DNA of 64,000 nucleotides from Prevotella sp. (GCA_022775105.1 JALFIX010000060.1:1-64000); one strand, 5' to 3'; positions 26,490 through 36,011 are shown, counted from the stretch's first letter. Notes: a model not told the origin generated them from the sequence alone. A program made the numbers and translations.

Positions 26490-27947
26490 ATGAAGAAATA
26501 TATTTTTAGCATAATGGCTCTTGCCATAACAGGTATGGCAATGTCGTGCTCCGACCCGGAGAACAGCGACAACAACGCCAACTATCAGCCCGACCGCGGT
26601 CAGGGTGTCGCTCCCGTTGTGGTGAGCGTCACCCCACAGGATGGTGCCACCGACCTCGACACCATCAAGGTGTTCACCATCGAATATGACAAGCCCATAT
26701 ACAACACGCCACATGCAAGCATCAAGATCAATGATGCTTATGTGGCTGACACTGCAGTGACTGTGGAGGGCAACAAGCTCATCTTCACCTACGACACCAA
26801 GGGAAATACCACATACAAGGTGACGGTGATGAAACCGACAGTGAGGGACGAAGGCTATAATTTTGCCTCCGACTTCTCATTCTCATTCTCTACAGCCCCT
26901 GTCAACACCTTCGACCCCACACGCTTCGACATTCCCGACATGCCGGTGAATCCCGATGCTACAGAGGGTACAGTGAAGCTCTACCAGTTCCTGAAGTCAC
27001 AGTTTGGAAAGACCGTACTGTCGGCTACGATGTCAGGAAACGAAGACAATGGATGGGGAACATCCACGGCAGAGAAAATCTATCAGATGACAGGCAAATA
27101 TCCCGCCATAGCAGGCTTCGACTATCTCTTCCTGCATTGGAGCAAGCCGTTGGGCAATGCCAACTGGATTGACTATACCGACACCACACCAATAGAGAAT
27201 TGGGCAAAAGGCAACGGTATAGTTTCGATAATGTGGCACTGGAACATGCCTGAATCAGAGGCCGACATCAATAATCCGAACAAATATCACTTCTATGTCA
27301 GCGAGGAAGGCAAGTCTTACACTCCGTTCTCATGCAAGAATGCCGTGCGCAGCGGAAAATGGGAGAACACCCTCGCCTTGAAGCACCTCGACGTGGTGGC
27401 TGACTATCTGCTCGACCTCCAGGACAAGGGTATATCTGTATTGTGGCGCCCGCTGCACGAGGCTGCCGGAAATCGCTATCAGTATGAAGGCGGAACGGCA
27501 TGGTTCTGGTGGGGCAACGACGGAGCTGCACAGTACAAGAAGTTGTGGAAGCTGATGTTCGACACATTCAAGGCCAAGGGAGTGAACAACCTTATTTGGG
27601 TATGGACATCAGACGGCAAGGACAAGGACTATTATCCTGGTGACGAGTATGTGGACATCATTGGTCGCGACTACTACGAGAACGATGCATCAAAGTATCA
27701 CTTCTCGTTGATAAGTGACTTTGATGCACTATATAATCTCACCGGTGGCAAGAAGATCATCACGCTGAGCGAGTGTGGCGCAATACCCGAGATTGGCAAC
27801 ATGATGCAGAGCGGTGATATGTGGAGCTGGTTTATGCCTTGGAATGGCGATTTTATGAACGCTCCATACAACGATGACGTGTTCTTCAACGCGCAGATGA
27901 ACTCAAAATATGTCATCACACGCGACGAAATGCCAAGTATGAAATAA
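26490..27947 (+). CDS. GH26 beta-mannanase with N-terminal Ig-like domain, lipoprotein
   Basis: The 485-residue lipoprotein (GMAMSCSDP) has a Big_5-like Ig domain at about 41-137 (VVSVTPQDGATDLDTIKVF ... FSFSFSTAP). The GH26 domain follows, with acid/base Glu324 in LWRPLHEAAGNRYQYEGGTA and nucleophile Glu428 in ITLSECGAIPE. It cleaves internal beta-1,4-mannosyl bonds at the surface. It is the last gene of the SusC/SusD operon, 20 bp after the glycan-binding protein, and is larger than the second GH26 enzyme at 17451. Confidence 0.94.
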   Translation: MKKYIFSIMALAITGMAMSCSDPENSDNNANYQPDRGQGVAPVVVSVTPQDGATDLDTIKVFTIEYDKPIYNTPHASIKINDAYVADTAVTVEGNKLIFTYDTKGNTTYKVTVMKPTVRDEGYNFASDFSFSFSTAPVNTFDPTRFDIPDMPVNPDATEGTVKLYQFLKSQFGKTVLSATMSGNEDNGWGTSTAEKIYQMTGKYPAIAGFDYLFLHWSKPLGNANWIDYTDTTPIENWAKGNGIVSIMWHWNMPESEADINNPNKYHFYVSEEGKSYTPFSCKNAVRSGKWENTLALKHLDVVADYLLDLQDKGISVLWRPLHEAAGNRYQYEGGTAWFWWGNDGAAQYKKLWKLMFDTFKAKGVNNLIWVWTSDGKDKDYYPGDEYVDIIGRDYYENDASKYHFSLISDFDALYNLTGGKKIITLSECGAIPEIGNMMQSGDMWSWFMPWNGDFMNAPYNDDVFFNAQMNSKYVITRDEMPSMK

Positions 27948-27970
27948 TATTGGTACTTTTTGTTATAAAA

Positions 27971-28005
27971 GTATCATTGAGTTTCAAGAATTTGTATTAA
28001 CTTTG
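27971..28005 (+). promoter_or_regulatory. Operator-like element and promoter of the esterase unit
   Basis: GTATCATTGAGTTTCAAGAA is nearly identical to the second half of the 18791 element. The -7 element TAACTTTG lies at 27998-28005. It would start the cytoplasmic half of the mannan pathway. Confidence 0.55.
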
Positions 28006-28194
28006 AACCGTCAAAACAGACACAGGTTTTTAATTAAATATTCAATTAGGTTTATAGTTAGTAGTTAGGTTTGTGGTTAGAGGTGGTGGAGGCGTCCACC
28101 CAACCTCTAACTACCAAAACCAAAACTTGCGAAAGACCTGAAAGAATGTTACGGTGAAACCCTAATAACTGAAGTATAATATATATAATAAGGT

Positions 28195-29487
28195 ATGAAG
28201 AGAATACTTAGAACATCTATTGCGTTAGCAATACTTTTGGTTTGCTTCACGGCAAGTGTTTCTGCCCAGATCAGGGGCAACAATATCGTTGTGTCAATAG
28301 CTCCCGACCACTCCGACTGGAACTACAAGGTGGGCGAGACAGCTAACTTCATTGTGCGCATACTTCGCTCCAATACTCCTATCGCCAATGTGGAGGTGGA
28401 ATATGAGCAGGGACCGGAGATGTACCCCGAAGGCGGAACAAAGAAGGCCACACTGAAGAACGGTGAGATGAAGCTCACGGGCAAGATGAACAAGCCTGGG
28501 TTTTATCGCGTGAATATCAAGACCACCATCGGTGGCAAGGAATACCGCAACACTTGTGCCGCTGCTTTCTCTCCTGAGAAAATTCAGGCTAATGCAGAAT
28601 GTCCTGCCGACTTCGACGAGTTCTGGAGCAATGCCATAGCCGAGGCTCGCAAGGTGGAACTCGACCCCCATCGCGAACTGCTGCCCGAACGCTGCACAAA
28701 GGATGTAAACGTGTATGAGGTGAGCTACAACAACAATGCTTGGGGAAGCAAGATTTACGGTATTCTTTGCGTGCCTGTGAAACCGGGGAAATATCCTGCA
28801 TTGCTGAGGGTTCCTGGAGCTGGATGCCGCCCTTACGGCGGTGACGTGTGGATGGCGTCTCAGGGTGTCATCACTCTCGAAATCGGTATTCACGGCATTC
28901 CTGTGACCATGAAACAGGAGGTTTATGACCGACTGCACAATGGTGCACTCAACGGATATTGGGAAGCCAACCTCGACAATCGCGACAAGATGCCCTACAA
29001 GCGTATCTTCACCGGAGCCATACGCTCCATCGACTATATCGCCTCTCTGCCCGAATGGGACGGCAAGAACCTCGGTGTCACTGGCAGCAGCCAGGGCGGT
29101 ATGCTCTCTCTCGTGTGTGCCGGTCTTGACAGCCGTGTGACATGCTATGGAGCCGTTCATGCAGCAATGTGCGACCACACTGCTTCGCTGAAAGGCATTG
29201 CCTGCGGATGGCCTCATTATTTCTATTATGAGAAGAAGCACGACCCAGTGAAGGTGAAGAACTCCGGATATTTCGACGGCATCAACTTTGCCAAGCGCAT
29301 CAAGTGCAAGGGATGGTTCTCATTCGGATATAACGACGAGGTGGTGCCCCCAACATCCGCATGGGCAACATACAACACAGTGACCGCCCCCAAGGAGATG
29401 AGTCTCTATCAGCAAACCGCCCACTTCTGGTATCAGGAGCAGTGGGACGAATGGGTGGCGTGGCTTTTGAAAGAACTTAAAAAATGA
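28195..29487 (+). CDS. CE7-type acetyl esterase, mannan deacetylase candidate
   Basis: The 430-residue protein has a signal peptide (ASVSAQ). An N-terminal beta domain (about 30-130) precedes an alpha/beta-hydrolase of the acetyl-xylan-esterase type. The triad is Ser299 in GSSQGG, Asp381 in FGYNDEVVPP and His410 in QQTAHFW; the RVPGAGCRPYGG oxyanion region is also clear. CE7 enzymes remove acetyl groups from sugars. In this locus acetylated mannan is the likely substrate. It follows a copy of the shared operator-like element and leads into the GH130 gene. Confidence 0.85.
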   Translation: MKRILRTSIALAILLVCFTASVSAQIRGNNIVVSIAPDHSDWNYKVGETANFIVRILRSNTPIANVEVEYEQGPEMYPEGGTKKATLKNGEMKLTGKMNKPGFYRVNIKTTIGGKEYRNTCAAAFSPEKIQANAECPADFDEFWSNAIAEARKVELDPHRELLPERCTKDVNVYEVSYNNNAWGSKIYGILCVPVKPGKYPALLRVPGAGCRPYGGDVWMASQGVITLEIGIHGIPVTMKQEVYDRLHNGALNGYWEANLDNRDKMPYKRIFTGAIRSIDYIASLPEWDGKNLGVTGSSQGGMLSLVCAGLDSRVTCYGAVHAAMCDHTASLKGIACGWPHYFYYEKKHDPVKVKNSGYFDGINFAKRIKCKGWFSFGYNDEVVPPTSAWATYNTVTAPKEMSLYQQTAHFWYQEQWDEWVAWLLKELKK

Positions 29488-29514
29488 AGAGTGAAGAATG
29501 AAGAGTGAAGAATT
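29485..29514. repeat. GAAGAGT/GAAGAAT heptad array
   Basis: The array GAAGAGTGAAGAATGAAGAG lies between the esterase and GH130 genes, the same family as at 23353. Confidence 0.65.
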
Positions 29515-29542
29515 TTAGAAATAAAGAAATATATAACTATCT

Positions 29543-30724
29543 ATGAGTGATTTTAATGAAAGAGTGGCAGCTCTGCGCAAGGCGCATGAGGAACTGCTGA
29601 ACAAGCCAAACAAGCCATCGGCTAAGTATAACGGCATTTACGAGAAGTATGAGAACCCTATTCTCACAGCGGCTCACACACCGCTTGAGTGGAGATATGA
29701 CTTCTGCGAGAAGGATAACCCCTACCTTATGGAGCGTATCATGATGAACGCTACTCTCAACTCCGGTGCCATCAAGTGGAATGGCAAGTATGTGCTTGTT
29801 GTGCGTGTGGAGGGTGCCGACCGCAAGAGCTTCTTCGCAGTGGCTGAGAGTCCTAACGGCATCGACAACTTCCGCTTCTGGCCAGAGCCAATCACAATGC
29901 CCGAAGATGTGATTCCCGCTACAAATATCTACGATATGCGCCTCACGGCACATGAGGACGGATATATCTACGGTATCTTCTGTGCAGAGCGTCACGATGA
30001 CTCGCAGCCCGGAGACCTCTCGGCTGCAACAGCCACTGCCGCCATTGCACGCACAAAAGACCTCGTCAACTGGGAGCGTCTGCCCGACCTCAAGACCAAG
30101 AGTCAGCAGCGCAACGTCGTTCTCCATCCGGAGTTTGTGGATGGCAAGTATGCCCTCTACACCCGTCCGCAGGACGGATTCATCGACACCGGTTCTGGCG
30201 GTGGCATCGGTTGGGCACTTGTTGACGACATCACAAATGCCGAGGTTAAGGAAGAGAAGATTATCAATGCACGTCATTATCACACCATTATGGAGGTGAA
30301 GAACGGCGAGGGTCCTCATCCCATCAAGACCCCCAAGGGATGGCTCCACCTTGCCCACGGAGTGCGTGGTTGCGCCAGCGGTTTGCGCTATGTGCTCTAT
30401 ATGTATATGACAGCCCTCGACGATCCCACGCGTGTGATTGCCCAGCCAGGTGGATATTTCCTCGTGCCTGAGGGTGAGGAGTATATCGGCGATGTGATGA
30501 ACGTGGCCTTTGCAAACGGATGGATTGCCGACGACGACGGCAAGGTGTTCATCTACTATGCAAGCAGCGACACGAGAATGCATGTAGCGACATCCACCAT
30601 CGACCGTCTCATCGACTACTGCATGAAAACTCCCGAGGACGGCTTCTACACAGCCAAGAGCGTTGAGACAATAAAAAAACTCATTGAGAAGAATAACTCG
30701 ACTATTGCAAATATGGGGAGTTAA
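29543..30724 (+). CDS. GH130 4-O-beta-D-mannosyl-D-glucose phosphorylase
   Basis: The 393-residue cytoplasmic enzyme has no signal peptide. It matches the GH130 mannosylglucose phosphorylases: NSGAIKWNGKYVLVVRVEGADR, NIYDMRLTAHEDGYIYGIF with Asp131 at the proton-donor position, RNVVLHPEFVDGKYALYTRP and LHLAHGVRGCASGLRYVLY. It phosphorolyses mannosyl-beta-1,4-glucose to mannose 1-phosphate and glucose. With the epimerase and porter downstream it makes the known Bacteroides route in which mannobiose is first epimerised and then phosphorolysed. Confidence 0.93.
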   Translation: MSDFNERVAALRKAHEELLNKPNKPSAKYNGIYEKYENPILTAAHTPLEWRYDFCEKDNPYLMERIMMNATLNSGAIKWNGKYVLVVRVEGADRKSFFAVAESPNGIDNFRFWPEPITMPEDVIPATNIYDMRLTAHEDGYIYGIFCAERHDDSQPGDLSAATATAAIARTKDLVNWERLPDLKTKSQQRNVVLHPEFVDGKYALYTRPQDGFIDTGSGGGIGWALVDDITNAEVKEEKIINARHYHTIMEVKNGEGPHPIKTPKGWLHLAHGVRGCASGLRYVLYMYMTALDDPTRVIAQPGGYFLVPEGEEYIGDVMNVAFANGWIADDDGKVFIYYASSDTRMHVATSTIDRLIDYCMKTPEDGFYTAKSVETIKKLIEKNNSTIANMGS

Positions 30725-30838
30725 AGGAGTTAAGGGAGTTAAAGGAGTTAAGGACAAATGTTTAGGCATTGATAATACCCAAAGGAAATGAACTATTGTC
30801 TTTAACTCCTTTAAACTCCTTGGACTCCTTTAACTCCA
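30717..30838. repeat. Intergenic inverted array of GGAGTTAA
   Basis: GGAGTTAAAGGAGTTAAGGG and further copies (30717-30753) face CTTTAACTCC-type copies (30800-30837), so the GH130-MFS spacer can form a large hairpin from an array of 8-9-mers. Confidence 0.7.
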
Positions 30839-30856
30839 AAATAACTAAATAAATTT

Positions 30857-32200
30857 ATGGCAAACTTAAAAGAAAAAATTGGCTATGCACTCGGTGATGC
30901 CGCAGCAGGAGGCATAACATGGAAGATAATGTCCATCGCCTTTCCGTTGTTTTTTACTAATGTGTTCGGACTGACTTTTGCAGACACAGCCACGCTGATG
31001 CTCATCGCACGCCTGTTCGACGTGTTCACCGACCCTCTGATGGGAAGCCTTGCCGACCGCACGCAGTCGCGCTGGGGCACCTATCGTCCGTGGCTCATTT
31101 TCGGAGCCATCCCCTTCGGACTGATATTCGCTATGCTTCTCTATACCCCCGACTTCGCCTACGAGGGCAAGCGCATCTATGCCTACACCCTCTATCTGCT
31201 GATGATGGCGATATATACCATGGTCAACGTGCCCTACGGTTCACTCTTGGGAGTGATGACTGAGGATGACAACGAGAAAAACCAGTTCTCGTCGTTCCGT
31301 ATGGTGGGTGCATACGCCATGGGGTTCGTCACCTTGCTTTCCTTCCCCTATCTTCAGAAGATGGTGGGTGGCAGCGAGTCTCACCAGTATGCGGTACTCG
31401 GTGCTGCCTTCGGCGTCATTGCCGCTGTCATGACACTCGCCTGCGGACTGCTCACCAAGGAGCGTCTTAAGCCGGTGCGTGCAGAGAAATTCTCGTTCAA
31501 GCAGTTCGCTGACCTTGTCAAGAACAAGCCTTGGATTTATCTCACCCTTATAGGAGTGTGCACCAACTTCTTCAACGGTTTCCGTTATGCCGTTGCGGGA
31601 TATATGCTCACCTACTGTCTTGGTGGCGAGATAACCATCAGCGGACTGATTATCAACTACACCGTGTTCATGACCTTCGGCGAGCTTACCTGTATGATAT
31701 TCGGTGGCGTATCGCCCAAGTTCACCGAGAAGGTAGGCAGCAAGAGCAAGGCTTTCATCATCGCCGCTATCATCTGCGTCGTATTCTCCGTAGCCTTCTT
31801 CTTTGTACCTATGGATCCCGCATATATTTGGGTGATGGTGGCATTGGTTGTACTCACCTCCGTGGGTATCGGTCTCTACTCTCCACTGCTGTGGTCGATG
31901 TATGCCGACGTGGCTGACTATGCCACAGAGAAGAACGGCAGTTCATCCACCGGTCTTATCTTCTCTTCAGGAACGATGTCGCAGAAGTTCGGTACTGCAA
32001 TTTCCGGTTCACTCGTAGCCTTGTTCCTCGGTATTGCCGGAGCAAGCATGACCACCGACGATATGGGCAACACGATTGTCGATCCCGCGTCCATCACCGA
32101 CTCTGTTCTCACGATGATATGGTCGCTCTTCTCATTGTTCCCCGCAGTGATAGCGGCAATCATTGTGCTGTTGGTATTGAAATATCCGATAAAGAAGTAA
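30857..32200 (+). CDS. MFS / GPH-family sugar porter
   Basis: The 447-residue inner-membrane protein has about 12 hydrophobic helices. GPH-family features are KIGYALGDAAAGGITWK at the N-terminus, RLFDVFTDPLMGSLADRTQSRWGTYRPWL (loop 2-3) and YADVADYATEKNG near helix 9-10. Such porters carry glycosides with Na+ or H+. Placed between the phosphorylase and the epimerase, it probably imports beta-1,4-mannobiose. Confidence 0.93.
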   Translation: MANLKEKIGYALGDAAAGGITWKIMSIAFPLFFTNVFGLTFADTATLMLIARLFDVFTDPLMGSLADRTQSRWGTYRPWLIFGAIPFGLIFAMLLYTPDFAYEGKRIYAYTLYLLMMAIYTMVNVPYGSLLGVMTEDDNEKNQFSSFRMVGAYAMGFVTLLSFPYLQKMVGGSESHQYAVLGAAFGVIAAVMTLACGLLTKERLKPVRAEKFSFKQFADLVKNKPWIYLTLIGVCTNFFNGFRYAVAGYMLTYCLGGEITISGLIINYTVFMTFGELTCMIFGGVSPKFTEKVGSKSKAFIIAAIICVVFSVAFFFVPMDPAYIWVMVALVVLTSVGIGLYSPLLWSMYADVADYATEKNGSSSTGLIFSSGTMSQKFGTAISGSLVALFLGIAGASMTTDDMGNTIVDPASITDSVLTMIWSLFSLFPAVIAAIIVLLVLKYPIKK

Positions 32201-32214
32201 CTGAGTTTTTATTT

Positions 32215-32470
32215 AAACACGTAGGCACAGAGGTATAGAGTTTATTTTTAAACACAAAGACACAAAGGAACAAAGATTTTTTTCAGATACTAAGGTGACA
32301 AGCGACTTGAAAGTCGCCACAAAGCCTTGCGGATGGAATACTTTGTGGACTTTGTAAGCAGCTTTGCTGCTCTCTGTATCTTCCTTCAGTGGAAAAAGAC
32401 CTTTGTATCTTTGTGTCTTTGTGTTCAAAAACAAAAAACTCTGTGACTCCGTGTCTCTGTGTTTAATAAA
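32215..32470. repeat. Large intergenic inverted repeat of the CACAGAG/CACAAAG type
   Basis: AAACACAAAGACACAAAGGA near 32250 pairs with the TCTTTGTGTCTTTGTGTT region near 32407; outer arms (AAACACGTAGGCACAGAGG and CTCTGTGACTCCGTGTCTCT) also pair. It nearly fills the 284-bp spacer between the porter and epimerase genes. Confidence 0.65.
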
Positions 32471-32484
32471 AAGAATAATAAAAA

Positions 32485-33678
32485 ATGGATAAAGAGAAAC
32501 TTGCAACATTCAAAAAGGAGATGCAGGATGTGCTCACGGGCAACATCCTGCCCTTCTGGATAAATAATATGGTTGACCGCGAGAACGGCGGCTTCTATGG
32601 CCGCATCGACGGACATGGCAACCTTCATCCCGATGCAGAGAAGGGCGGCATACTCAACGCACGAATCCTGTGGACTTTCTCAGCTGCATACCGTGTGCTT
32701 GGCAAACCCGAATACCTCGAAATGGCAACAAGGGCCAAAGACTATATCCTCGCCCATTTCTATGACAAGGAGTTCGGAGGCACCTACTGGTCGCTCGACT
32801 GCCACGGCAATCCAAAGGACACAAAGAAGCAGTTCTATGCCATCGGTTTTATGATATACGGACTGAGCGAGTATGTGCGTGCCACCGATGACAAGGAGGC
32901 CCTCGACTATGCCATCCGTCTCTTCGAGTGCATAGAGGAACACTCTTTAGACGTGCTCTACAACGGATATATAGAGGCTTGCACGAGGGAGTGGGGCGAG
33001 ATTGCCGACATGCGTCTCTCGGAGCTTGACGCCAACTATCCCAAGTCGCAGAACACCCATCTGCATATCATTGAGCCGTATGCCAACCTCTATCGAGTGT
33101 GGAAGGACGAGCGATTGGAGAAGGCATTGAGGAACATCATCGGCATATTCACCGACAAGATTCTCAATCCCGAGACCAATCACCTCGACCTCTTCTTCGA
33201 GAAGGACTGGACACGAGGTGCAGGACATCTCGAAAGTTACGGTCACGACATTGAGTGCTCATGGCTTATGCACGAGGCAGCCCTTGTGCTTGGTGATGCC
33301 GATATTCTTAAGAAAGTTGAGGAGATAGTGCCGCTTGTGGCAAAAGCCTCTGAGAAGGGACTCAATCCTGATGGTTCGATGATACACGAGGCTAACCTCG
33401 ACACAGGTCATGCTGACAACGACCTCCACTGGTGGGTGCAGGCTGAAGCTGTGGTGGGATTCTATAATATCTATCAGCACTTCGGCGACGAGTCGGCTTT
33501 GGACAAGTCCCTCCGCTGCTGGCAGTATATCAAGGACAATCTCATAGACTACGAAGCAGGCGAATGGTATTGGAGCCGCCGTCCTGACGGCAGCCTCAAC
33601 CAAGACGACGACAAAGCCGGCTTCTGGAAATGTCCATACCACAACGGCAGAATGTGCCTTGAAATCATTGAGAGATGA
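32485..33678 (+). CDS. AGE-family mannobiose/cellobiose 2-epimerase
   Basis: The 397-residue cytoplasmic protein has the (alpha/alpha)6-barrel signatures of N-acylglucosamine 2-epimerase-like enzymes: DRENGGFYGRIDGHGN, AKGGILNARILWTFSAAYR, QNTHLHIIEPYANLYRVW, YGHDIECSWLMHEAA and GFWKCPYHNGRMCLE, with the paired catalytic histidines in the last two. Such enzymes turn the reducing-end mannose of mannobiose into glucose. The context with GH130 makes mannobiose the likely natural substrate; cellobiose is possible. Confidence 0.92.
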   Translation: MDKEKLATFKKEMQDVLTGNILPFWINNMVDRENGGFYGRIDGHGNLHPDAEKGGILNARILWTFSAAYRVLGKPEYLEMATRAKDYILAHFYDKEFGGTYWSLDCHGNPKDTKKQFYAIGFMIYGLSEYVRATDDKEALDYAIRLFECIEEHSLDVLYNGYIEACTREWGEIADMRLSELDANYPKSQNTHLHIIEPYANLYRVWKDERLEKALRNIIGIFTDKILNPETNHLDLFFEKDWTRGAGHLESYGHDIECSWLMHEAALVLGDADILKKVEEIVPLVAKASEKGLNPDGSMIHEANLDTGHADNDLHWWVQAEAVVGFYNIYQHFGDESALDKSLRCWQYIKDNLIDYEAGEWYWSRRPDGSLNQDDDKAGFWKCPYHNGRMCLEIIER

Positions 33679-33680
33679 AT

Positions 33681-33738
33681 GTTCGCGCAGCCCATTCTTC
33701 ATTCTTCATTCTTCATTCTTCATTCTTCATTCTTCATT
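33681..33738. repeat. Inverted-orientation heptad array with GTTCGCGCAGCC end
   Basis: ATTCTTC heptads (about six) follow GTTCGCGCAGCC. Read on the minus strand it is the GAAGAAT array ending in GGCTGCGCGAAC, the same order as at 35942-36011. Confidence 0.65.
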
Positions 33739-33752
33739 TAAAATAAAAAAGT

Positions 33753-34649
33753 ATGAAACCAACTCCTACCCCCGACCATGTGTTCCATGAGATTACGCCT
33801 CTCATGGACAAGGACGTGTTGTATATCGCGGACCGTCATAAGAAGGAATTCACCTATCCTATACATAATCACGAGGTGTTTGAACTCAACTTCGTAGAGC
33901 ATGCGCCTGGAGTGAGGAGAATAGTGGGTGACAGCAGTGAGGTTATAGGCGAGTATGACCTTGTACTCATCACGAGTACCGACCTTGAGCATGTGTGGAT
34001 GCAGAACACCTGTTCAAGCCAGGATATACACGAGATTACAGTGCAGTTCCGCTTCGACCTCACGTCGGACAGTTTCTTCAGCAAGAATCCTTTCCAGCGT
34101 ATCTTCACCATGCTCAATCATGCGCGCAAGGGACTCGCCTTCCCTATGGACGCCATCATGAAGGTGTATAACGACATACTCGCACTGAGCACCATAACCG
34201 ACAGGTTTGATGCCTTCATGAGCTTCCTGAAAATCCTCGACACTCTGTCCAGATGCGAAGGCTCATATACTCTTGCCACAACCAGTTATGCTAAGGTGAA
34301 GATTGAAGAAGACTCCCACCGCATCCTGAAGGTGAAGAACTATATCAACAGTCATTATATGGATGAGCTGAAGCTCAACACCCTCGCGCAGCTTGCCTGT
34401 ATGAGCGACACTGCGTTCAGCCGCTTCTTCAAGATGCACACAGGTCGCACGGTGAGCGACTATATCATCGACATCCGACTTGGATATGCAGCGAGGATGC
34501 TTGTCGATACAACAAAGAGTATCGCCGATATCTGTTATCTCTGCGGATACAACAATCTCAGCAACTTCAACCGTGTGTTCAAGCGCAAGAAAGGCTGTTC
34601 ACCCACCGAATTTAGGGAATATTATCATAAAACAAAGATTATTATCTGA
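33753..34649 (+). CDS. AraC-family transcriptional regulator
   Basis: The 298-residue protein has an N-terminal cupin-like sensor (about 15-120; FTYPIHNHEVFELNFVEHAPG) and a C-terminal double HTH: LNTLAQLACMSDTAFSRFFKMHTG and ADICYLCGYNNLSNFNRVFKRKKGCSPTEFRE. It closes the mannan locus and is the only transcription factor in it; binding to the shared GTATCA elements in response to a mannan-derived sugar is the obvious hypothesis. Confidence 0.92.
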   Translation: MKPTPTPDHVFHEITPLMDKDVLYIADRHKKEFTYPIHNHEVFELNFVEHAPGVRRIVGDSSEVIGEYDLVLITSTDLEHVWMQNTCSSQDIHEITVQFRFDLTSDSFFSKNPFQRIFTMLNHARKGLAFPMDAIMKVYNDILALSTITDRFDAFMSFLKILDTLSRCEGSYTLATTSYAKVKIEEDSHRILKVKNYINSHYMDELKLNTLAQLACMSDTAFSRFFKMHTGRTVSDYIIDIRLGYAARMLVDTTKSIADICYLCGYNNLSNFNRVFKRKKGCSPTEFREYYHKTKIII

Positions 34650-34711
34650 TTAAGAGAATAAAAGAACATCTTTGGCGAAAAAGGAAACCGCAGTATTTGA
34701 GTTTTTATTCC

Positions 34712-34719
34712 TAACTTTG
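34712..34719 (+). promoter_or_regulatory. -7 promoter element before the Omp85-type gene
   Basis: TAACTTTG lies 27 bp before the start codon at 34747; no good -33 element at the standard distance was seen. Confidence 0.45.
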
Positions 34720-34746
34720 CAACCGAATTAATTATTAAGGTTGTAA

Positions 34747-35940
34747 ATGGAGATACTCAAACTGTTGATTCCTTTTTCGCTTTTGTTTGTATTGTCATCC
34801 ACGGCAAGGGCGGAGGATGCCATTGTCAATGCTGGTCAAGTGACAATGACAGACTCTTCGTATGCCGACACATCGGTCGTAAAGAAAAGGTCGTTGATGA
34901 ATCGTTTTCTCGACTATTTCAATGATGCAAACAAAAACAAGAAACACAAGAAATTCGACTTTAGCGTCATAGGCGGGCCGCACTATAGTACTGATACGGA
35001 ATTAGGACTTGGACTGGTGGCGGCTGGACTCTACCGCACGTGCCAGACCGACACACTCCTGCCGCCCTCTAATGTCTCGCTCTACGGCGATTTCTCCACT
35101 GTGGGATTCTATCTGCTCGGTATCAGGGGAACAAACATCTTTCCACAGGACAAATACCGACTCACCTACACCGTGTATTTCTTCTCATTCCCTTCTTATA
35201 CTTGGGGAATGGGCTATGACATGGGAAATATTGACGATAACAAGAGCAAGTTGAAGAGATGGCAGTCGAAGATCAAGACGGCTTTCCTCTTCAGGCTTGC
35301 CGATAACTTCTATTTCGGTCCTACCGTTGCCTTCGACTATGTGTCGGCAAGAAGCGTTGAGCGCGAGGAACTGCTTGAAGGCCAAGACAAGACGGTATGG
35401 AACATTGGCGGTGGACTCTCGCTGATGTATGACTCGCGCGACGTGCTAACCAATCCACATAGGGGAGTCTTTCTGAATGTGTCGCAGTTCTTCCGTCCTA
35501 AGTTCATGGGCAATGAATATGCTTTCTCCACCACTGAGATTCAGACTTGTGCTTATGCTAAGCCATGGAAGGGGGCGGTGCTTGCTTTCGACCTTGAATC
35601 CACGCTCAACTTCGGCAATCCCTCGTGGGCCATGATGGCAAAGCTCGGCAGCAGCAATTCCATGCGCGGTTACTATGAGGGACGCTATCGCGACAAGCAT
35701 AAGATAGAGACTCAGGTGGAGCTGCGCCAGCACGTATGGAAACGCAACGGCATTGTTCTGTGGGTTGGAGCCGGAACGGTGTTCAACAAGTTCAGTGCTC
35801 TCTCCTTTGACAAGGTCCTGCCCAACTATGGTCTCGGCTATCGTTGGGAGTTCAAGAAGAATGTAAATGTCCGCCTCGACTATGGTTTCGGCAAGAGCGG
35901 ACAGTCGGGATTCCTGTTCAATATCAATGAGGCTTTTTAA
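34747..35940 (+). CDS. BamA/TamA-type (Omp85) outer-membrane barrel protein
   Basis: The 397-residue protein has a signal peptide (SSTARA) and lacks POTRA domains. The barrel includes the Omp85 surface-antigen motifs: GGGLSLMYDSRDVLTNPHRG (strand 9-like), SNSMRGYYEGRYRDKH (the RGY...G substrate-loop motif) and a C-terminal strand SGFLFNINEAF. POTRA-less Omp85 proteins are common in Bacteroidota and of uncertain function. It sits right after the mannan regulator but has its own -7 element. Confidence 0.85.
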   Translation: MEILKLLIPFSLLFVLSSTARAEDAIVNAGQVTMTDSSYADTSVVKKRSLMNRFLDYFNDANKNKKHKKFDFSVIGGPHYSTDTELGLGLVAAGLYRTCQTDTLLPPSNVSLYGDFSTVGFYLLGIRGTNIFPQDKYRLTYTVYFFSFPSYTWGMGYDMGNIDDNKSKLKRWQSKIKTAFLFRLADNFYFGPTVAFDYVSARSVEREELLEGQDKTVWNIGGGLSLMYDSRDVLTNPHRGVFLNVSQFFRPKFMGNEYAFSTTEIQTCAYAKPWKGAVLAFDLESTLNFGNPSWAMMAKLGSSNSMRGYYEGRYRDKHKIETQVELRQHVWKRNGIVLWVGAGTVFNKFSALSFDKVLPNYGLGYRWEFKKNVNVRLDYGFGKSGQSGFLFNINEAF

Positions 35941-35941
35941 T

Positions 35942-36011
35942 TGAAGAATGAAGAGTGAAGAATGAAGAAACAACGTTCGGCGACCGAAGGGAAAGCCAAT
36001 GGCTGCGCGAA
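35942..36011. repeat. Heptad array plus shared GC-rich module, copy A
   Basis: GAAGAAT/GAAGAGT heptads run into AACAACGTTCGGCGACCGAA and GGCTGCGCG. A 67-bp segment (35943-36009) is identical to 42815-42881. Confidence 0.8.

Noticed and set aside
29537..30769. 410-residue open frame on the minus strand opposite the GH130 gene
   Set aside because: It mirrors a strongly recognisable GH130 gene with catalytic Asp131 and has no family motif of its own.
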